DNA of 64,000 nucleotides, from positions 5,178,501 through 5,242,500 of the forward strand of contig NZ_CP043930.1 in the NCBI RefSeq assembly GCF_009720525.1, in the 5' to 3' direction. The translations under genes and the position numbers were made by a program. A model generated the notes under the pieces. It was not told the DNA's origin. It was given only the letters and a program-made list of their open reading frames with translations, and searched no databases. Shown one piece after another: positions 25,851 through 35,738 of this stretch. This DNA is from Gimesia benthica (lineage in GTDB: Bacteria; Planctomycetota; Planctomycetia; Planctomycetales; Planctomycetaceae). Position 1 is the first letter of the stretch, and every line of letters starts with the position of its first letter.

Positions 25851-28625
25851 TCAGTCGATGTAAAGAAATTCGGCGGAGTTGAGCAACACGTGGCAGTATT
25901 CAGTAAATCCGTCAGCAGGACGGGAATCCTGTTGGGAATCCTTTTCAGCTGGGGGATTCAGTAACTTCAGTGAGTCGAGGGCCAGCGCAAGTTCTGTCTC
26001 AGCAGGGGGACGCTGGTAGGCCAACTGGTAAGCCAGCTTAATCTGTTGAGCAGGATCGTCTCCCGCCTGCTTCCGTACTCGATCCGCAAAGTAGACCGCC
26101 AGTTCGTGTACCATTTTATTGTTGACCAGCAGCAGGGGCTGGGAAACGACATTGGAAATCTTCCGTTCGGTGCAGTTCGGGTTCATCTGGGGCAGGTCAA
26201 ACACTTCCAGGAAGGTCGGCATTTCTTTTCGGCGGTGACGGACATAAACGCTGCGTCGCCAGCCGTCCTCACTCCGCTTCGCAGTTACCAGTCCATCTTT
26301 CCGGACTTCCACAGCGACTGGCTGACCATACTTGGTCTCGTCGAGTTCGCCGGCAGTGAAGATCAGAGCGTCGCGCAGTTCCTCTGCTTCGAGTCGTCTG
26401 AGTGGCATACGGGAAAGCAGTTCGTTTTCCGGATCCTGTTTCTCCAGTTCCGGTGTGACGCCAGATGACTGCCGGTAGGCACGCGAGGTCATGATCAGCC
26501 GATGCAGTTTTTTGAACTGCCAGCCCTGCTGGACGAATTCAACCGCCAGCCAGTCCAGTAGTTTGGGATGGCTGGGAGGCGTTCCCAGGGCGCCAAAGTT
26601 GTCGATACTCTTCACCAGGCCGGTACCAAAATGTTTGTGCCAGATGCGATTCACAATCACCCGGGAAGTCAGCGGATGGTCGGGCTGCGTCAACCAGCGG
26701 GCAAACGCCAGTCTGCGTCCGGTTTTCTCATCGGTCTGTAACGAAGGATCAATGCGATAAGGCGAGATGCCTGCGGCGATCGCAGACGGCGGCCCCGGTT
26801 CCACAGGACGGGTGGGTTGCATCTCGTCGCCACGGCGATAGATATAGGTCGGCGAAGGACGCCCCCGGTCCCAGAGAGCCCGGATCATTTCCGGGGTTTT
26901 GAGAGAGGCCTTTAAGTCCTTGAGCTCTTTGTCGAGTTTCTTCTTTTCCGCCTTGTCCAGTTTCTTGTCTTTGAGTTTCGATTCGACGTCTGCAATTTTG
27001 GCTTCGATCGGTGCATTGTGCTGATCGATGGCGGCCTGTTCTTCCTTGGGAACCAGGGTCAGCAGACGACTGCGGGCCCGCTTCCACTGGTTGCTGAAAG
27101 GTTGGGGCGTCATCCAGTCGTACTCGTCGTAGGCTCCCTTAAAGATCGCCATAGAACGGTAATAGTCGCGCTGCGGAATCGGATCATACTTGTGACTGTG
27201 ACAGCGGGCACAATTCATCGTCAGGCCCAGCACACTGCGGTACAGCACGTCGAGTTCATCCGAGATGACCTCCAGACGGTCAGTCACACGATTCACCGGG
27301 TTGGCTGAGGTCCCATCGGGCGCCATCCGCAGAAAGCCGGTCGCGACCAGCTTTTCAATCAGTTCGGGAGTGACTTCCGAGGCGTGTTGATGATCGACCA
27401 GTTCATCGCCGGCCAACTGTTCGGTGAGGAAGACATCGTAAGGTTTGTCTTCACCAAAAGACTGAATCACATAATCCCGGTAGCGATACGCGTATTTGCG
27501 GATCAGGTCGGCACTCCGTTTTCCTTCGGAATCCGCGTATCCCGCCAGGTCGAGCCAGAACTGTCCCCACTTCTCGCCATAACGGGGAGAAGCGAGCAGA
27601 CGATCGACCAGTTGTTCATAGGCGTCCGGACTTTCATCCGCGAGAAATGCCTGTACTTCGTCTTGTGTGGGAGGCAGTCCTGTTAAGGCATAAGTTGCGC
27701 GGCGGATCAACGTTCGCTTGTCTGCCTCGGGGGCATAGGAGAGGTCAGCTGCTTCCAGCTTACGGAGCAGGAAGGCATCGATCGGATTTTTCACCAGTGT
27801 CTGATGTTTGACTGCGGGCGGAGTGACCTGCTGGGGAGGCTGGAATGACCAGAACTGACGATCTTCCGATGTGACCAGTGGATCCTGGTCGAGGCGAAAC
27901 GGTTCGCTGTTGTCATCTTCATGCAGGCCTTCGGTGATCCAGGTTTTCACCGTTTCCAGTTCCGCGGCAGGCATCGGTTCGATTCCTGCGCGGCTGATCT
28001 CCGCTTTGGGCGGGCAGGTCTTCTCTATTATATATTTGACCAACGGGCTCTCGTCGGGCTGACCTGTGATGACCGCAGGACCTGCGTTACCGCCGGTCAG
28101 CATGGCTGCCTTGGTTCGCAGGTCGAGCCCCCCTTCCTGGTATTCCGGGCCGTGACACATCACACATCGGCGATAGAGGATCGGAATTACATCGTGCTGC
28201 GAAATTCGGCTTTCCGCCACAGACTGGGGCGCTGCTTTGAACTTGAGTCCGCCGCTGATCCACAGGCGCACGGTCTCGATTTCGGCTTTCGAAAGCAGCG
28301 TTTCGCCTTCCGGGGGCATCAGCTCTTCGTGCAGATAATCATAGAGCAGACTCTCTTCCGGTTGACCTGAGACGAGCCCTGCTCCTGATTCGCCTCCCTT
28401 GAGCAGGCCGGCGGTTGAGCTCAGATCGAATTCCGCTTTGCGGTTTTTCTTACTGTGGCATTTGACGCAGTGTTTCTGAAAGATCGGCAGGACGGTGTCT
28501 TCGTAAACAACGGATTTTTGTTCAGCGGGGGCGTCTGCAGCGTGACTGACGACGGTAGTGAAGTGCAGGCAGACAATCAGACAGTTGCACAGCAGGCCGG
28601 TGATGGTACGACGGGAAACGACCAT
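25851..28625 (-). CDS. PSCyt1/DUF1549-DUF1553 cytochrome-domain protein
   Basis: A 924-residue exported planctomycete protein. Signal peptide about 1-30. Two c-type haem motifs of the PSCyt1 type are present: CVKCH at 53-57 and CVMCH at 154-158. The PSCyt2/DUF1549 domain (YGEKWGQFWLDLAGYADSEGK), a CARCHSHKYDP motif in mid-protein, a Lys-rich coiled-coil-like segment (VESKLKDKKLDKAEKKKLDKE), and the DUF1553/PSD1 domain (VNRIWHKHFGTGLV, MPLRRLEAEELRDAL) follow. The haem-like motifs suggest redox function, but the substrate is unknown. It precedes its DUF1501 partner with six bases between them. Confidence 0.93.
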   Translation of the reverse strand: MVVSRRTITGLLCNCLIVCLHFTTVVSHAADAPAEQKSVVYEDTVLPIFQKHCVKCHSKKNRKAEFDLSSTAGLLKGGESGAGLVSGQPEESLLYDYLHEELMPPEGETLLSKAEIETVRLWISGGLKFKAAPQSVAESRISQHDVIPILYRRCVMCHGPEYQEGGLDLRTKAAMLTGGNAGPAVITGQPDESPLVKYIIEKTCPPKAEISRAGIEPMPAAELETVKTWITEGLHEDDNSEPFRLDQDPLVTSEDRQFWSFQPPQQVTPPAVKHQTLVKNPIDAFLLRKLEAADLSYAPEADKRTLIRRATYALTGLPPTQDEVQAFLADESPDAYEQLVDRLLASPRYGEKWGQFWLDLAGYADSEGKRSADLIRKYAYRYRDYVIQSFGEDKPYDVFLTEQLAGDELVDHQHASEVTPELIEKLVATGFLRMAPDGTSANPVNRVTDRLEVISDELDVLYRSVLGLTMNCARCHSHKYDPIPQRDYYRSMAIFKGAYDEYDWMTPQPFSNQWKRARSRLLTLVPKEEQAAIDQHNAPIEAKIADVESKLKDKKLDKAEKKKLDKELKDLKASLKTPEMIRALWDRGRPSPTYIYRRGDEMQPTRPVEPGPPSAIAAGISPYRIDPSLQTDEKTGRRLAFARWLTQPDHPLTSRVIVNRIWHKHFGTGLVKSIDNFGALGTPPSHPKLLDWLAVEFVQQGWQFKKLHRLIMTSRAYRQSSGVTPELEKQDPENELLSRMPLRRLEAEELRDALIFTAGELDETKYGQPVAVEVRKDGLVTAKRSEDGWRRSVYVRHRRKEMPTFLEVFDLPQMNPNCTERKISNVVSQPLLLVNNKMVHELAVYFADRVRKQAGDDPAQQIKLAYQLAYQRPPAETELALALDSLKLLNPPAEKDSQQDSRPADGFTEYCHVLLNSAEFLYID

Positions 28626-28982
28626 TGCTGAAGGTTTCTCGCGATTAGAGGCAGGCGTTGATGGAGGATGACAATCGGGTCTGATTGTCCGTATGACTCA
28701 AGCTGGTAGTCACTCCCGTTCTGCGCGCGTCCAGAACTCGGGAAGGAACATAATTATAACAGTTTATGTGTCGGTTCTGTCAAGCACGAACCCCGACGAT
28801 TCCTGTTTCGGCGGGTTCTACTTGACTGGGCTGCCTGAGCGGTCCGATGTGAAGAATCGCTATAAACTCTGTTTCCTGTTACAAAGTTGTTGACTCTCAA
28901 TTCTCAGAAATTACGATTGAATTTCGTTGGAAGGGATGAGGAGCCCCACTATTTCGAGTGACTTTTTTCAGGAATCAGTTTG
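28626..28982. other. Divergent intergenic region
   Basis: No gene is seen between the minus-strand cytochrome gene and the plus-strand beta-propeller-like gene. A weak promoter candidate for the latter is TTGACT (28890-28895), a 16-base spacer and TACGAT (28912-28917). The ribosome site AGGA lies close to the ATG at 28983. Confidence 0.35.
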
Positions 28983-30140
28983 ATGATCAGATCGCAAATC
29001 ATGAAAGCAGGCCTCAGTGTGCTTGTACTGATGTTGCTGCTCTCCAGTGGACCGGCGCTTCAGGCCGGCGTGAGCAAAGATGCGGCGAGTAAGTATCTTA
29101 AGGATGTGCAGGCAGGAAACCCCGGTTTGAAATCGGTGGGAAAAATTACATTCGGACCCGGCGGATTGCTGGTGGTGGCGGACCCTGCGAAAGCGACAAT
29201 TACAGTTATTGATACTCACGATGCGGGACCTCTGCAGAAGCTGGAGAAGAAAGTGCCCCAGATTGATGTCGCGGTGGCGGCCAGCCTGGGCGTCGAACCC
29301 GATCAGATCGACATTGCCGATATGGCCGTCAATTCACAGAGTGGCAAAGTCTATCTCTCGGTCAAACGCAAAACCGACAATCAACCAGCGATTCTGGTGA
29401 TTGACGCGAAGGGGAAAGTCAAAAACTTCGATCTGTCGAATGTCGACTATATCCAGGTCTCACTTCCCGGCGGTGAAAAATCCAAAATTCGCAACATCAC
29501 CGGCGTTGCGCTGGCCAGTGATCGTCTCCTGGCAGCAGCACAGTCGAACGAAGAGTTCGCCAACAAGATTTACTCGATCCCACTGCCGCTGACACATGGC
29601 ACCTCGGCCAAAATTTTCAGCGCCGAAACCTATCATGTGGCTCATCGCCGCTGGGAAACCAAGGCCCCGATTCAGTCGTTCGTACCTTATTCGAATAAAG
29701 GTAAGAACTATATTGTCGGTGCGTTCGCCTGCACGCCGATTGCCAAGTTCCCCCTGGATGAACTGCAGTCCGGCAGCAAGGTCAAGGGAACCAGTGTTGT
29801 CGAACTAGGATCGGGTAACCGTCCGCTGGACATGTTGACCTACGAAAGTAACGGCAAGGAATGGTTGCTGACAAACACCTTCCGCTTCCACTGGAAGAAG
29901 AGCATGTACGGCCCCAGTAAGTGGTGGGGCGTTCGCGTCAACATGGATTACCTCGAGGCAGAGGACATCAATGAGGAAGCGGCTCGCCGCGATGTGAAAC
30001 AGAAACAGGGGCCCAATGGCATTGAAATCGTCGATCAGCTCTCTGGTGCCGTGCACATCGACAAGCTGCAGAAAAAGGAAATCGTTGTGCTGCGTGACAA
30101 CGACGGACACCTCGATCTGGAAATTGCCGAATTGCCATAA
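28983..30140 (+). CDS. Secreted beta-propeller-like protein of unknown function
   Basis: A 385-residue exported protein. The ATG at 28983 (after AGGA) is preferred to the TTG just before it; an inner ATG at 29001 would also keep the signal peptide (GLSVLVLMLLLSSGPALQAG). The body has repeated strand patterns of a propeller: GLLVVADPAKATITVIDT, GKVYLSVKRKTDNQPAILVIDAKGKVKNF, ASDRLLAAAQSNEEFANKIYSIPLP and FACTPIAKFPLDELQSG. No catalytic motif is recognised. It stands alone with its own terminator. Repeat-propeller folds commonly bind ligands or proteins; no substrate can be named. Confidence 0.65.
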   Translation: MIRSQIMKAGLSVLVLMLLLSSGPALQAGVSKDAASKYLKDVQAGNPGLKSVGKITFGPGGLLVVADPAKATITVIDTHDAGPLQKLEKKVPQIDVAVAASLGVEPDQIDIADMAVNSQSGKVYLSVKRKTDNQPAILVIDAKGKVKNFDLSNVDYIQVSLPGGEKSKIRNITGVALASDRLLAAAQSNEEFANKIYSIPLPLTHGTSAKIFSAETYHVAHRRWETKAPIQSFVPYSNKGKNYIVGAFACTPIAKFPLDELQSGSKVKGTSVVELGSGNRPLDMLTYESNGKEWLLTNTFRFHWKKSMYGPSKWWGVRVNMDYLEAEDINEEAARRDVKQKQGPNGIEIVDQLSGAVHIDKLQKKEIVVLRDNDGHLDLEIAELP

Positions 30141-30161
30141 CCCGTTCGGTTTTTGATTTTC

Positions 30162-30206
30162 GGGCTCTTTCCGGTTTTTAAACCAACGGGAAAGAGCCTG
30201 TTTTTA
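30162..30206 (+). terminator. Intrinsic terminator
   Basis: GGCTCTTTCC (30163-30172) pairs perfectly with GGAAAGAGCC (30189-30198), followed by TGTTTTTATT. It lies just after the beta-propeller-like gene ending at 30140. Confidence 0.88.
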
Positions 30207-30320
30207 TTCACGAAACAAATGAGCGGCATGGCGCTAGCCACCGGTATCGGAGAACCGCGTGTTTTCCAGATTACCGGCGATTAACGCCGTTCCGCTCACC
30301 TGTGCTCGAATGGTGTTGCG

Positions 30321-31517
30321 ATGTTGTTATCAGTCCCAGCTGGAAAACTAGTCTCAATCACGCTGCTTTTGGTGACCACTTTCAACCTGATATCACCTGA
30401 GTATGCACAGGCAACCGGCTCACCCGATGACCGTCTGTTTCAACTTTGTTTTGAAGCAGACAAACAGGACCCGCGGCAGTGCCGCGTAATAGTGACAGCA
30501 GCTGATTCCCGACTCTGGACAACGCTCCGTGATGCCTCCGAGGAACAGTACCAGCAGGTCCTGTCACTGAAGCGGGAAAGCAAATCTTCTCAAGAGCTGC
30601 CACCTATGCTGGGACGCTATGAACTGCAAGACCAGCGGCTCACCTTTCAGCCTGCATTTCCGCTCGTGAGAGGCGGACGCTATCAGGCATCCTTTGACGC
30701 GCGTGCGTTACAACTGGCTGGGAAAGAGGGAGAACAGCGTCTGCACAAAACATACGCCATTCCCCTGCCCGAAACAAAACCGCCGCGGGTGCTGTCGATC
30801 TATCCTTCGGGTAAACAGCTCCCCGCCAATCATTTGAAGTTTTACATTCAGTTTTCGGAGCCGATGCAGCAGGGGGACATCTTTGATTATTTTTCGCTGT
30901 ATAACAAAACTCAGCAGCAACTGGTCCCCCGACCGTTTCGACACACTGAGCTCTGGTCTCCCGATGGGAAGCAACTGACACTCTGGTTTCATCCCGGGCG
31001 GCAGAAGACGGGCGTAAATCTGAATGTCGAACTGGGGGCGATCCTGAATGCCGGACAGGAGTATGAATTACGGATCAACCCGAAGTGGTCGGCACTGACG
31101 GGGCATGCACTGGGACAGGAAGTTAAAAAAACATTCTCAGCTGTCGCCATGGATGAACGTCAGCCGAAACCAGAGTCATGGCAACTGAAAATTCCGACCT
31201 CCGGAACACGAGCGCCGTTGATTTGTGAACTGGGGGAATCGCTGGATTACGCCCTGCTGCACAGTCAGCTTCGGATTGAGACGACCAGTGGAAAAACGGT
31301 TCCCGGCAAGATCGAACTGGCGGATCACGAATCGGTCTGGAAGTGGACCCCGGAAAAACCCTGGCAGCCGGGCCGCTATCAGCTGGTGATCGGTTCTGTG
31401 CTGGAAGATCTCGCGGGCAACAGCCTGCAACAGCCTTTCGCCGTTGATCTCTCTCTAAAGCAGACAGGCTCGAACACGGTGGGGGAATTCGTTACACTCG
31501 GGTTTGAAATCAAATAA
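30321..31517 (+). CDS. Exported protein with bacterial Ig-like (Big_5-type) domains
   Basis: A 398-residue protein with an N-terminal signal (LVSITLLLVTTFNLISPEYAQA). Two or three Ig-like repeats of the SbsA/Big_5 kind are suggested by PPRVLSIYPSGKQLPANHLKFYIQFSEPM and the closing WKWTPEKPWQPGRYQLVIGSVLEDLAGN, a typical end of such a domain. No enzyme motif is visible. It is 29 bases upstream of a sulfatase gene on the same strand, so the two are probably co-transcribed. A cell-surface or adhesive accessory role is inferred. Confidence 0.7.
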   Translation: MLLSVPAGKLVSITLLLVTTFNLISPEYAQATGSPDDRLFQLCFEADKQDPRQCRVIVTAADSRLWTTLRDASEEQYQQVLSLKRESKSSQELPPMLGRYELQDQRLTFQPAFPLVRGGRYQASFDARALQLAGKEGEQRLHKTYAIPLPETKPPRVLSIYPSGKQLPANHLKFYIQFSEPMQQGDIFDYFSLYNKTQQQLVPRPFRHTELWSPDGKQLTLWFHPGRQKTGVNLNVELGAILNAGQEYELRINPKWSALTGHALGQEVKKTFSAVAMDERQPKPESWQLKIPTSGTRAPLICELGESLDYALLHSQLRIETTSGKTVPGKIELADHESVWKWTPEKPWQPGRYQLVIGSVLEDLAGNSLQQPFAVDLSLKQTGSNTVGEFVTLGFEIK

Positions 31518-31546
31518 GCTAAGCTCTTCAAATCTGAGGTTCATCG

Positions 31547-32980
31547 ATGTGTCGCGCGCTCATCTTCCTGATGCTCTGTTGTTGTTCGCTTCCCCTTTCG
31601 GCAGCAGAGACCCCGCCGAACATCGTCTTTATTCTGGCCGACGATCTGGGCTGGCATGATCTGCACTGTTATGGGGGAAAGCTCGCTGATACGCCCCACC
31701 TTGACCGGTTGGCGAAACAGGGAATGAAGTTCACGAATGCTTATTCTCCGGCGCCAATCTGCTCTGCTTCACGGGCCTCAATTCTAACCGGAAAGACACC
31801 TGCGAGGCTGCATTTTGAATTCGTCACGAAGCCGGCCGGAGTGCAACCGCCGACTCGTCTGATGCAGCCCCCCGCTTACACGCAGGACCTGCCTTTGAAA
31901 GAAGTCACACTCGGCGAGATGTTGCAGCAGGCCGATTACGAGACCGGCTTCTTCGGGAAGTGGCACGTGAATGAGCATTATCAACGTTATCTGGGCTGGA
32001 GTCCGACACACGGTCCCCGCCAGCAGGGATTTCAAAAAGCCGTCGAAACCTTCGGCAGTCATCCCTATGCCAAAAAGTTCGCCTGGAAACCGGGAGACTT
32101 TAAAAAGGATCAGTTTCCTCCTGACGCAGTTACCGAGAATGCTATCCGCTTCCTGCAACAGAAACGCAGGCAGCCGTTCTTTCTGTATCTCTCTTATTTC
32201 CATGTGCACACACCGGTTAAAGCACCCACCGACTGGCTGATAGAAAAGTATCGGAGCCGCACTGCAGCCGGTCCGGGAAATCAAAAGCTTCGCACGCACT
32301 ATGGTGCGTTTATTGAAACCCTCGATACCTATGTGGGACAGGTACTGGACGCGCTGGATCAACAGGGCCTGCGCGATTCCACCCTCGTCGTCTTTACGTC
32401 TGATAACGGCGGACATCCCGAGTATGCCGCCAATGGTCCCCTGCGGGGAAGTAAGTGGAACCTGTATGAGGCGGGGATCCGTGTGCCCTTATTGGTCCGC
32501 TGGCCCGGGCATGTGAAAGCGGACAGCGTGTGCGAAGTACCGGTCAGCGGGACCGATCTGTTTCCTACTTTTTGTGAAGTCGCAGTGGGAAACTGTGACT
32601 CGCTGACGCTCGATGGTCAATGTCTGGTCCCGCTGCTGGAGGGGAAAACAGCCGCATGGCAGACGCGACCGCTGACCTGGCATTTTCCGTATTATCATCC
32701 GGAAAAAGGGTATGAAACAGCAAAAGAGACGATCGGCGTCAATGATTTCGCGGTGAGCAAAACCCGACCTGTCTCTGCGATTCGCAGTGGAGACTGGAAG
32801 CTGCTGCAGTTTTATGAAACGGGAAAACGAGAGCTGTACGATCTAAGCAACGATCCGGGTGAGCAGCATGATTTAAGTGCCAGCCAGCCGGAAAAGGCCG
32901 CGCAGCTGGGAACGCAGCTTCAACAGATGCTGCAGGACATGCAGGCCCGTTATCCGACTGCGGCTGCTTCTCAAAAGTGA
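31547..32980 (+). CDS. Secreted arylsulfatase A-type sulfatase
   Basis: A 477-residue sulfatase, exported (signal about 1-20). Metal-binding D32-D33 lie in FILADDLGWHDLHCYG. The formylglycine site is C72-S-A-S-R76 followed by ASILTGKTPARL; the third position is Ala rather than the more common Pro, a variant seen in this family. Further signatures are GFFGKWHVNEHYQRY, VVFTSDNGGHPEY and LRGSKWNLYEAGIRVPLLVRWPG. It removes sulfate esters from a polysaccharide or other substrate; which one cannot be read from sequence. It needs a formylglycine-generating enzyme, not found in the window. GAGG seven bases before the ATG supports the start. Confidence 0.93.
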   Translation: MCRALIFLMLCCCSLPLSAAETPPNIVFILADDLGWHDLHCYGGKLADTPHLDRLAKQGMKFTNAYSPAPICSASRASILTGKTPARLHFEFVTKPAGVQPPTRLMQPPAYTQDLPLKEVTLGEMLQQADYETGFFGKWHVNEHYQRYLGWSPTHGPRQQGFQKAVETFGSHPYAKKFAWKPGDFKKDQFPPDAVTENAIRFLQQKRRQPFFLYLSYFHVHTPVKAPTDWLIEKYRSRTAAGPGNQKLRTHYGAFIETLDTYVGQVLDALDQQGLRDSTLVVFTSDNGGHPEYAANGPLRGSKWNLYEAGIRVPLLVRWPGHVKADSVCEVPVSGTDLFPTFCEVAVGNCDSLTLDGQCLVPLLEGKTAAWQTRPLTWHFPYYHPEKGYETAKETIGVNDFAVSKTRPVSAIRSGDWKLLQFYETGKRELYDLSNDPGEQHDLSASQPEKAAQLGTQLQQMLQDMQARYPTAAASQK

Positions 32981-32988
32981 ATCGCGGT

Positions 32989-34398
32989 TTAAGCGAGTTC
33001 GGCGATCGGGGCGGAAGGACCTTCGACCAGAGGCGTGGGACGTCCTCCCGGTTTGATCCAGTGTCCGTAAGGATCGATGCCCAGCTTGCTGAACACGGTG
33101 GCACCCAGGTCGCCCGGGCCCAGACGTCGTTCGGCAATTTCACCACCACGACGATCGGTAGCACCAATCACCTGACCGCCGGGCACACCTGCACCGGCTG
33201 CCAGCATCGACATGACGGGAGTCCAGTGACCACGTCCATCGGTTTTGGTGATGACCGGCCCACGACCGAATTCACCCAGGACAAGGACCAGGGTTGAATC
33301 GAGCAGGCCGCGTTCTTCCAGATCGCTGATGAGCGTTGTCACGCCATGATCGAACGAGGGAAGCATCGGTTTCAGACCTTTGGTGATTCCGCCCCACTTG
33401 ACTTCGTCACCGTGATGATCCCAGTGTCCCCAGGCATCACTCATGGTGATGAAGGTAACACCCGCTTCAACGAGGCGGCGGGCCAGCAGTGATTTGCGAC
33501 CAAACGAGCTGTCGCCGTACTTGTCGCGGATCTTCTGAGGTTCTTTGTTGAGGTCGAAGGCACGGGCGACATTTCCCGACAGGACCATGTCGTAAGCTTC
33601 CTGTACGTAGCGATCCTGGAGGGCCAGGTCGGATGACATGTCAGCATGTTTTCGCATCTGGTCAAACTGACGACGGAGTGCATCACGGTCGGTGAGGCGG
33701 GAAGATGTGACGCCATCCGGCATGCCGAACTTACCGGCTGCTTTGACGCCATCCAGTGGTTCATAGCGATGTCCCAGGTGCCCTGCACCGTAGATGTCGG
33801 CAGCCATGCTGTCGGCCAGCGCGACGAAACCAGGCATCCCCGGAACGTTGGGACCACGGAATTTTGCAGCTACCGAACCCATGGAAGGATAGCCGCCCCC
33901 GTCACGGTTGTCGTTGGTTCGACGTGATTTGGGATTCGCTGCCTGGAAGGTGGTGGGTGTGTGATTGCTGGCTGTGGCATCCATTGAGCGAATGATGGCG
34001 AACTTGTCCATCATCGCTGCCTGCTTGGGCAGGTGCTCGCAAATTTCAATGCCGCTGACTGAAGTCTGTATCGGATTGAAGGGACCACGAATTTCTTTCG
34101 GGGCCTGAGGTTTCAAATCCCAGGTATCAAGCTGACTGGGACCGCCGGACAGCCAGATCATAATCACCGACTTGGCCTGGTACTTTTGGCTGATTTGTGC
34201 CTGGGGAGCGGCCTGTGCCTTTTGTCGTAACAGCTCCGGAAGTGACAAACCAGCGAGACCAGCCATGCCTGTCTGCAGGAACCAGCGACGGCTGCCACTG
34301 CGAATCAGGTCTGAACCGGGAGCGAAGCTGGCAAAACTGCTGCCGCTCTGATGGTGTCTTCCGTGTGTATTTTCTGGGTTGAAGTCTGACTGGGACAT
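32989..34398 (-). CDS. DUF1501 protein, second (unpaired) copy
   Basis: A 469-residue DUF1501 protein with a Tat signal (SRRWFLQTGMAGLAGLSLPELL). Family stretches are VIMIWLSGGPSQLDTWDLKP, MDKFAIIRSMDATASNHTP, LVLVLGEFGRGPVITKTDGRGHW and GGQVIGATDRRGGEIAERRLGPGDLGATV. Unlike the other two copies in the window, no DUF1549/1553 partner is adjacent. The gene is convergent with the sulfatase (stops nine bases apart). Upstream is a 286-base spacer before the amidohydrolase. Confidence 0.92.
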   Translation of the reverse strand: MSQSDFNPENTHGRHHQSGSSFASFAPGSDLIRSGSRRWFLQTGMAGLAGLSLPELLRQKAQAAPQAQISQKYQAKSVIMIWLSGGPSQLDTWDLKPQAPKEIRGPFNPIQTSVSGIEICEHLPKQAAMMDKFAIIRSMDATASNHTPTTFQAANPKSRRTNDNRDGGGYPSMGSVAAKFRGPNVPGMPGFVALADSMAADIYGAGHLGHRYEPLDGVKAAGKFGMPDGVTSSRLTDRDALRRQFDQMRKHADMSSDLALQDRYVQEAYDMVLSGNVARAFDLNKEPQKIRDKYGDSSFGRKSLLARRLVEAGVTFITMSDAWGHWDHHGDEVKWGGITKGLKPMLPSFDHGVTTLISDLEERGLLDSTLVLVLGEFGRGPVITKTDGRGHWTPVMSMLAAGAGVPGGQVIGATDRRGGEIAERRLGPGDLGATVFSKLGIDPYGHWIKPGGRPTPLVEGPSAPIAELA

Positions 34399-34684
34399 CC
34401 GAATTCTCCCATTTCAAAATCGAGGATTCGATTATTAATTAGGATTAGATAAAAACTGGTGTGGTAAATAAAAAAACAGCTTTTATCTCATACCCTGTGT
34501 GGTGAGTAGCGCTGGCAGGAATATGAAGGTTCTTTAATCATCAGCATACACAAATATGATCGGAAAGAACAGCGCGAAATTCCGCATTAATCTCCAGATT
34601 CGTTCGCTGTGTGTTCGTGTGTATACATTTCTCTTGCTCTAATCGGTGTATCCCGAATAAAAGGTGGTGTCTGAGGGCCTGATT
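34399..34684. other. AT-rich spacer before the second DUF1501 gene
   Basis: No gene is seen. AGATAAAA (34447-34454) and TTTTATCT (34481-34488) form an 8-base inverted repeat near the DUF1501 start, possibly a leader hairpin or operator. Confidence 0.25.
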
Positions 34685-35641
34685 TCAGGAAAGTTTCAAC
34701 AGCTTGATTGCATTTTCTCGACAGATCTTGCTGCGGACCTCGTCGGGCAGAACCAGTTTTTCGAACAGTTCGAACTGGGGAACATGCTGACCGGGAGCGA
34801 GGTAATCGGTGCCGAACATGATCCGGTCCTGACGTCGGATCAGGAATTCCGTTCCGAATTCCATATCACGGGAAATTGAGTTGGCTCCCGAACCCGCGGA
34901 GAGATCTCCGTAGATGTTGGGGTAGCGGCTCATCAGATCATCAATCGCACCACCTGGTTCAACTTTCGATTTCGGGTAGCCCCCCAGTGATTTCTGATCG
35001 AGACCGCCGGAAATCGATGCCCACCAGCCGGGACCATGGCCGATGAAGTTCAGTTCGGGAAATGTCTTCAGTGCGTTCTCAAGTCGCTTGAGACCGGGAA
35101 CATCTTTGCCGCGAATGTTATCGATATGGAACAGCAGCGGAATGCCGACTTCCTGGCAGGCTTCGTAAACGCGCATCATCAGTGGATCATCGAAATTCAG
35201 ACCGACTTTGTGTTCCCCGAAGCCTTTGGCTCCCTGATCGACCCAGCCCTGGATCATGCCCGTGAGTGCCTTGACCGAGCCGGCGTGCGTTGTGCGAGGG
35301 TCGACCGAGCAGAAGGGAATCAGACGATCGGGATGATCTTTGGCAGCCGCCAGCACCGATTCGGTTGTTTGCAGATACTTCGTAGATTCAGGCGAAGTCA
35401 AAGGCAGCACCACCGCTTTCTCGACTTCGAATTCATCCATCCAGCTGATTAAGGCTTCAGGTGACAGATTCTTCTTCGGGTCTGTGTAGGTGCCGATGTG
35501 CGTGTGGACGTCAATGAACCCGGTGCCCGCTTCGATACTGGGAGCTGCCGCCTGAGCACGGCTGGTCGGCCATTGACCGGCTGCACATCCAAGGCCAGCG
35601 AGGAACAGTGATTTCGAAAAGGCACGTCGGGAAATATTCAT
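34685..35641 (-). CDS. Tat-exported amidohydrolase-2 family hydrolase
   Basis: A 318-residue metal-dependent hydrolase with a twin-arginine signal (SRRAFSKSLFLAGLGCAAG). TIM-barrel amidohydrolase signatures are in order: DVHTHIG (metal His pair), the strand FGEHKVGLNF, LLFHIDNI, FIGHGPGWW and MFGTDYLAPG (metal Asp). This subgroup hydrolyses or decarboxylates small carboxylated or cyclic substrates, but the substrate here is unknown. It lies downstream of a sulfatase on the same strand (about 97 bases apart), so it may act on a released product. AAGGAATGAG just before the ATG supports the start. Confidence 0.85.
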   Translation of the reverse strand: MNISRRAFSKSLFLAGLGCAAGQWPTSRAQAAAPSIEAGTGFIDVHTHIGTYTDPKKNLSPEALISWMDEFEVEKAVVLPLTSPESTKYLQTTESVLAAAKDHPDRLIPFCSVDPRTTHAGSVKALTGMIQGWVDQGAKGFGEHKVGLNFDDPLMMRVYEACQEVGIPLLFHIDNIRGKDVPGLKRLENALKTFPELNFIGHGPGWWASISGGLDQKSLGGYPKSKVEPGGAIDDLMSRYPNIYGDLSAGSGANSISRDMEFGTEFLIRRQDRIMFGTDYLAPGQHVPQFELFEKLVLPDEVRSKICRENAIKLLKLS

Positions 35642-35738
35642 CGCTCATTCCTTTGGGGGGATTTTTGAAGGAAGGTTCACTAATTGCTTTCTTCCATTCA
35701 AAACAACCCCCGCAGGAATTACAAGAGCGGTTCTGAAA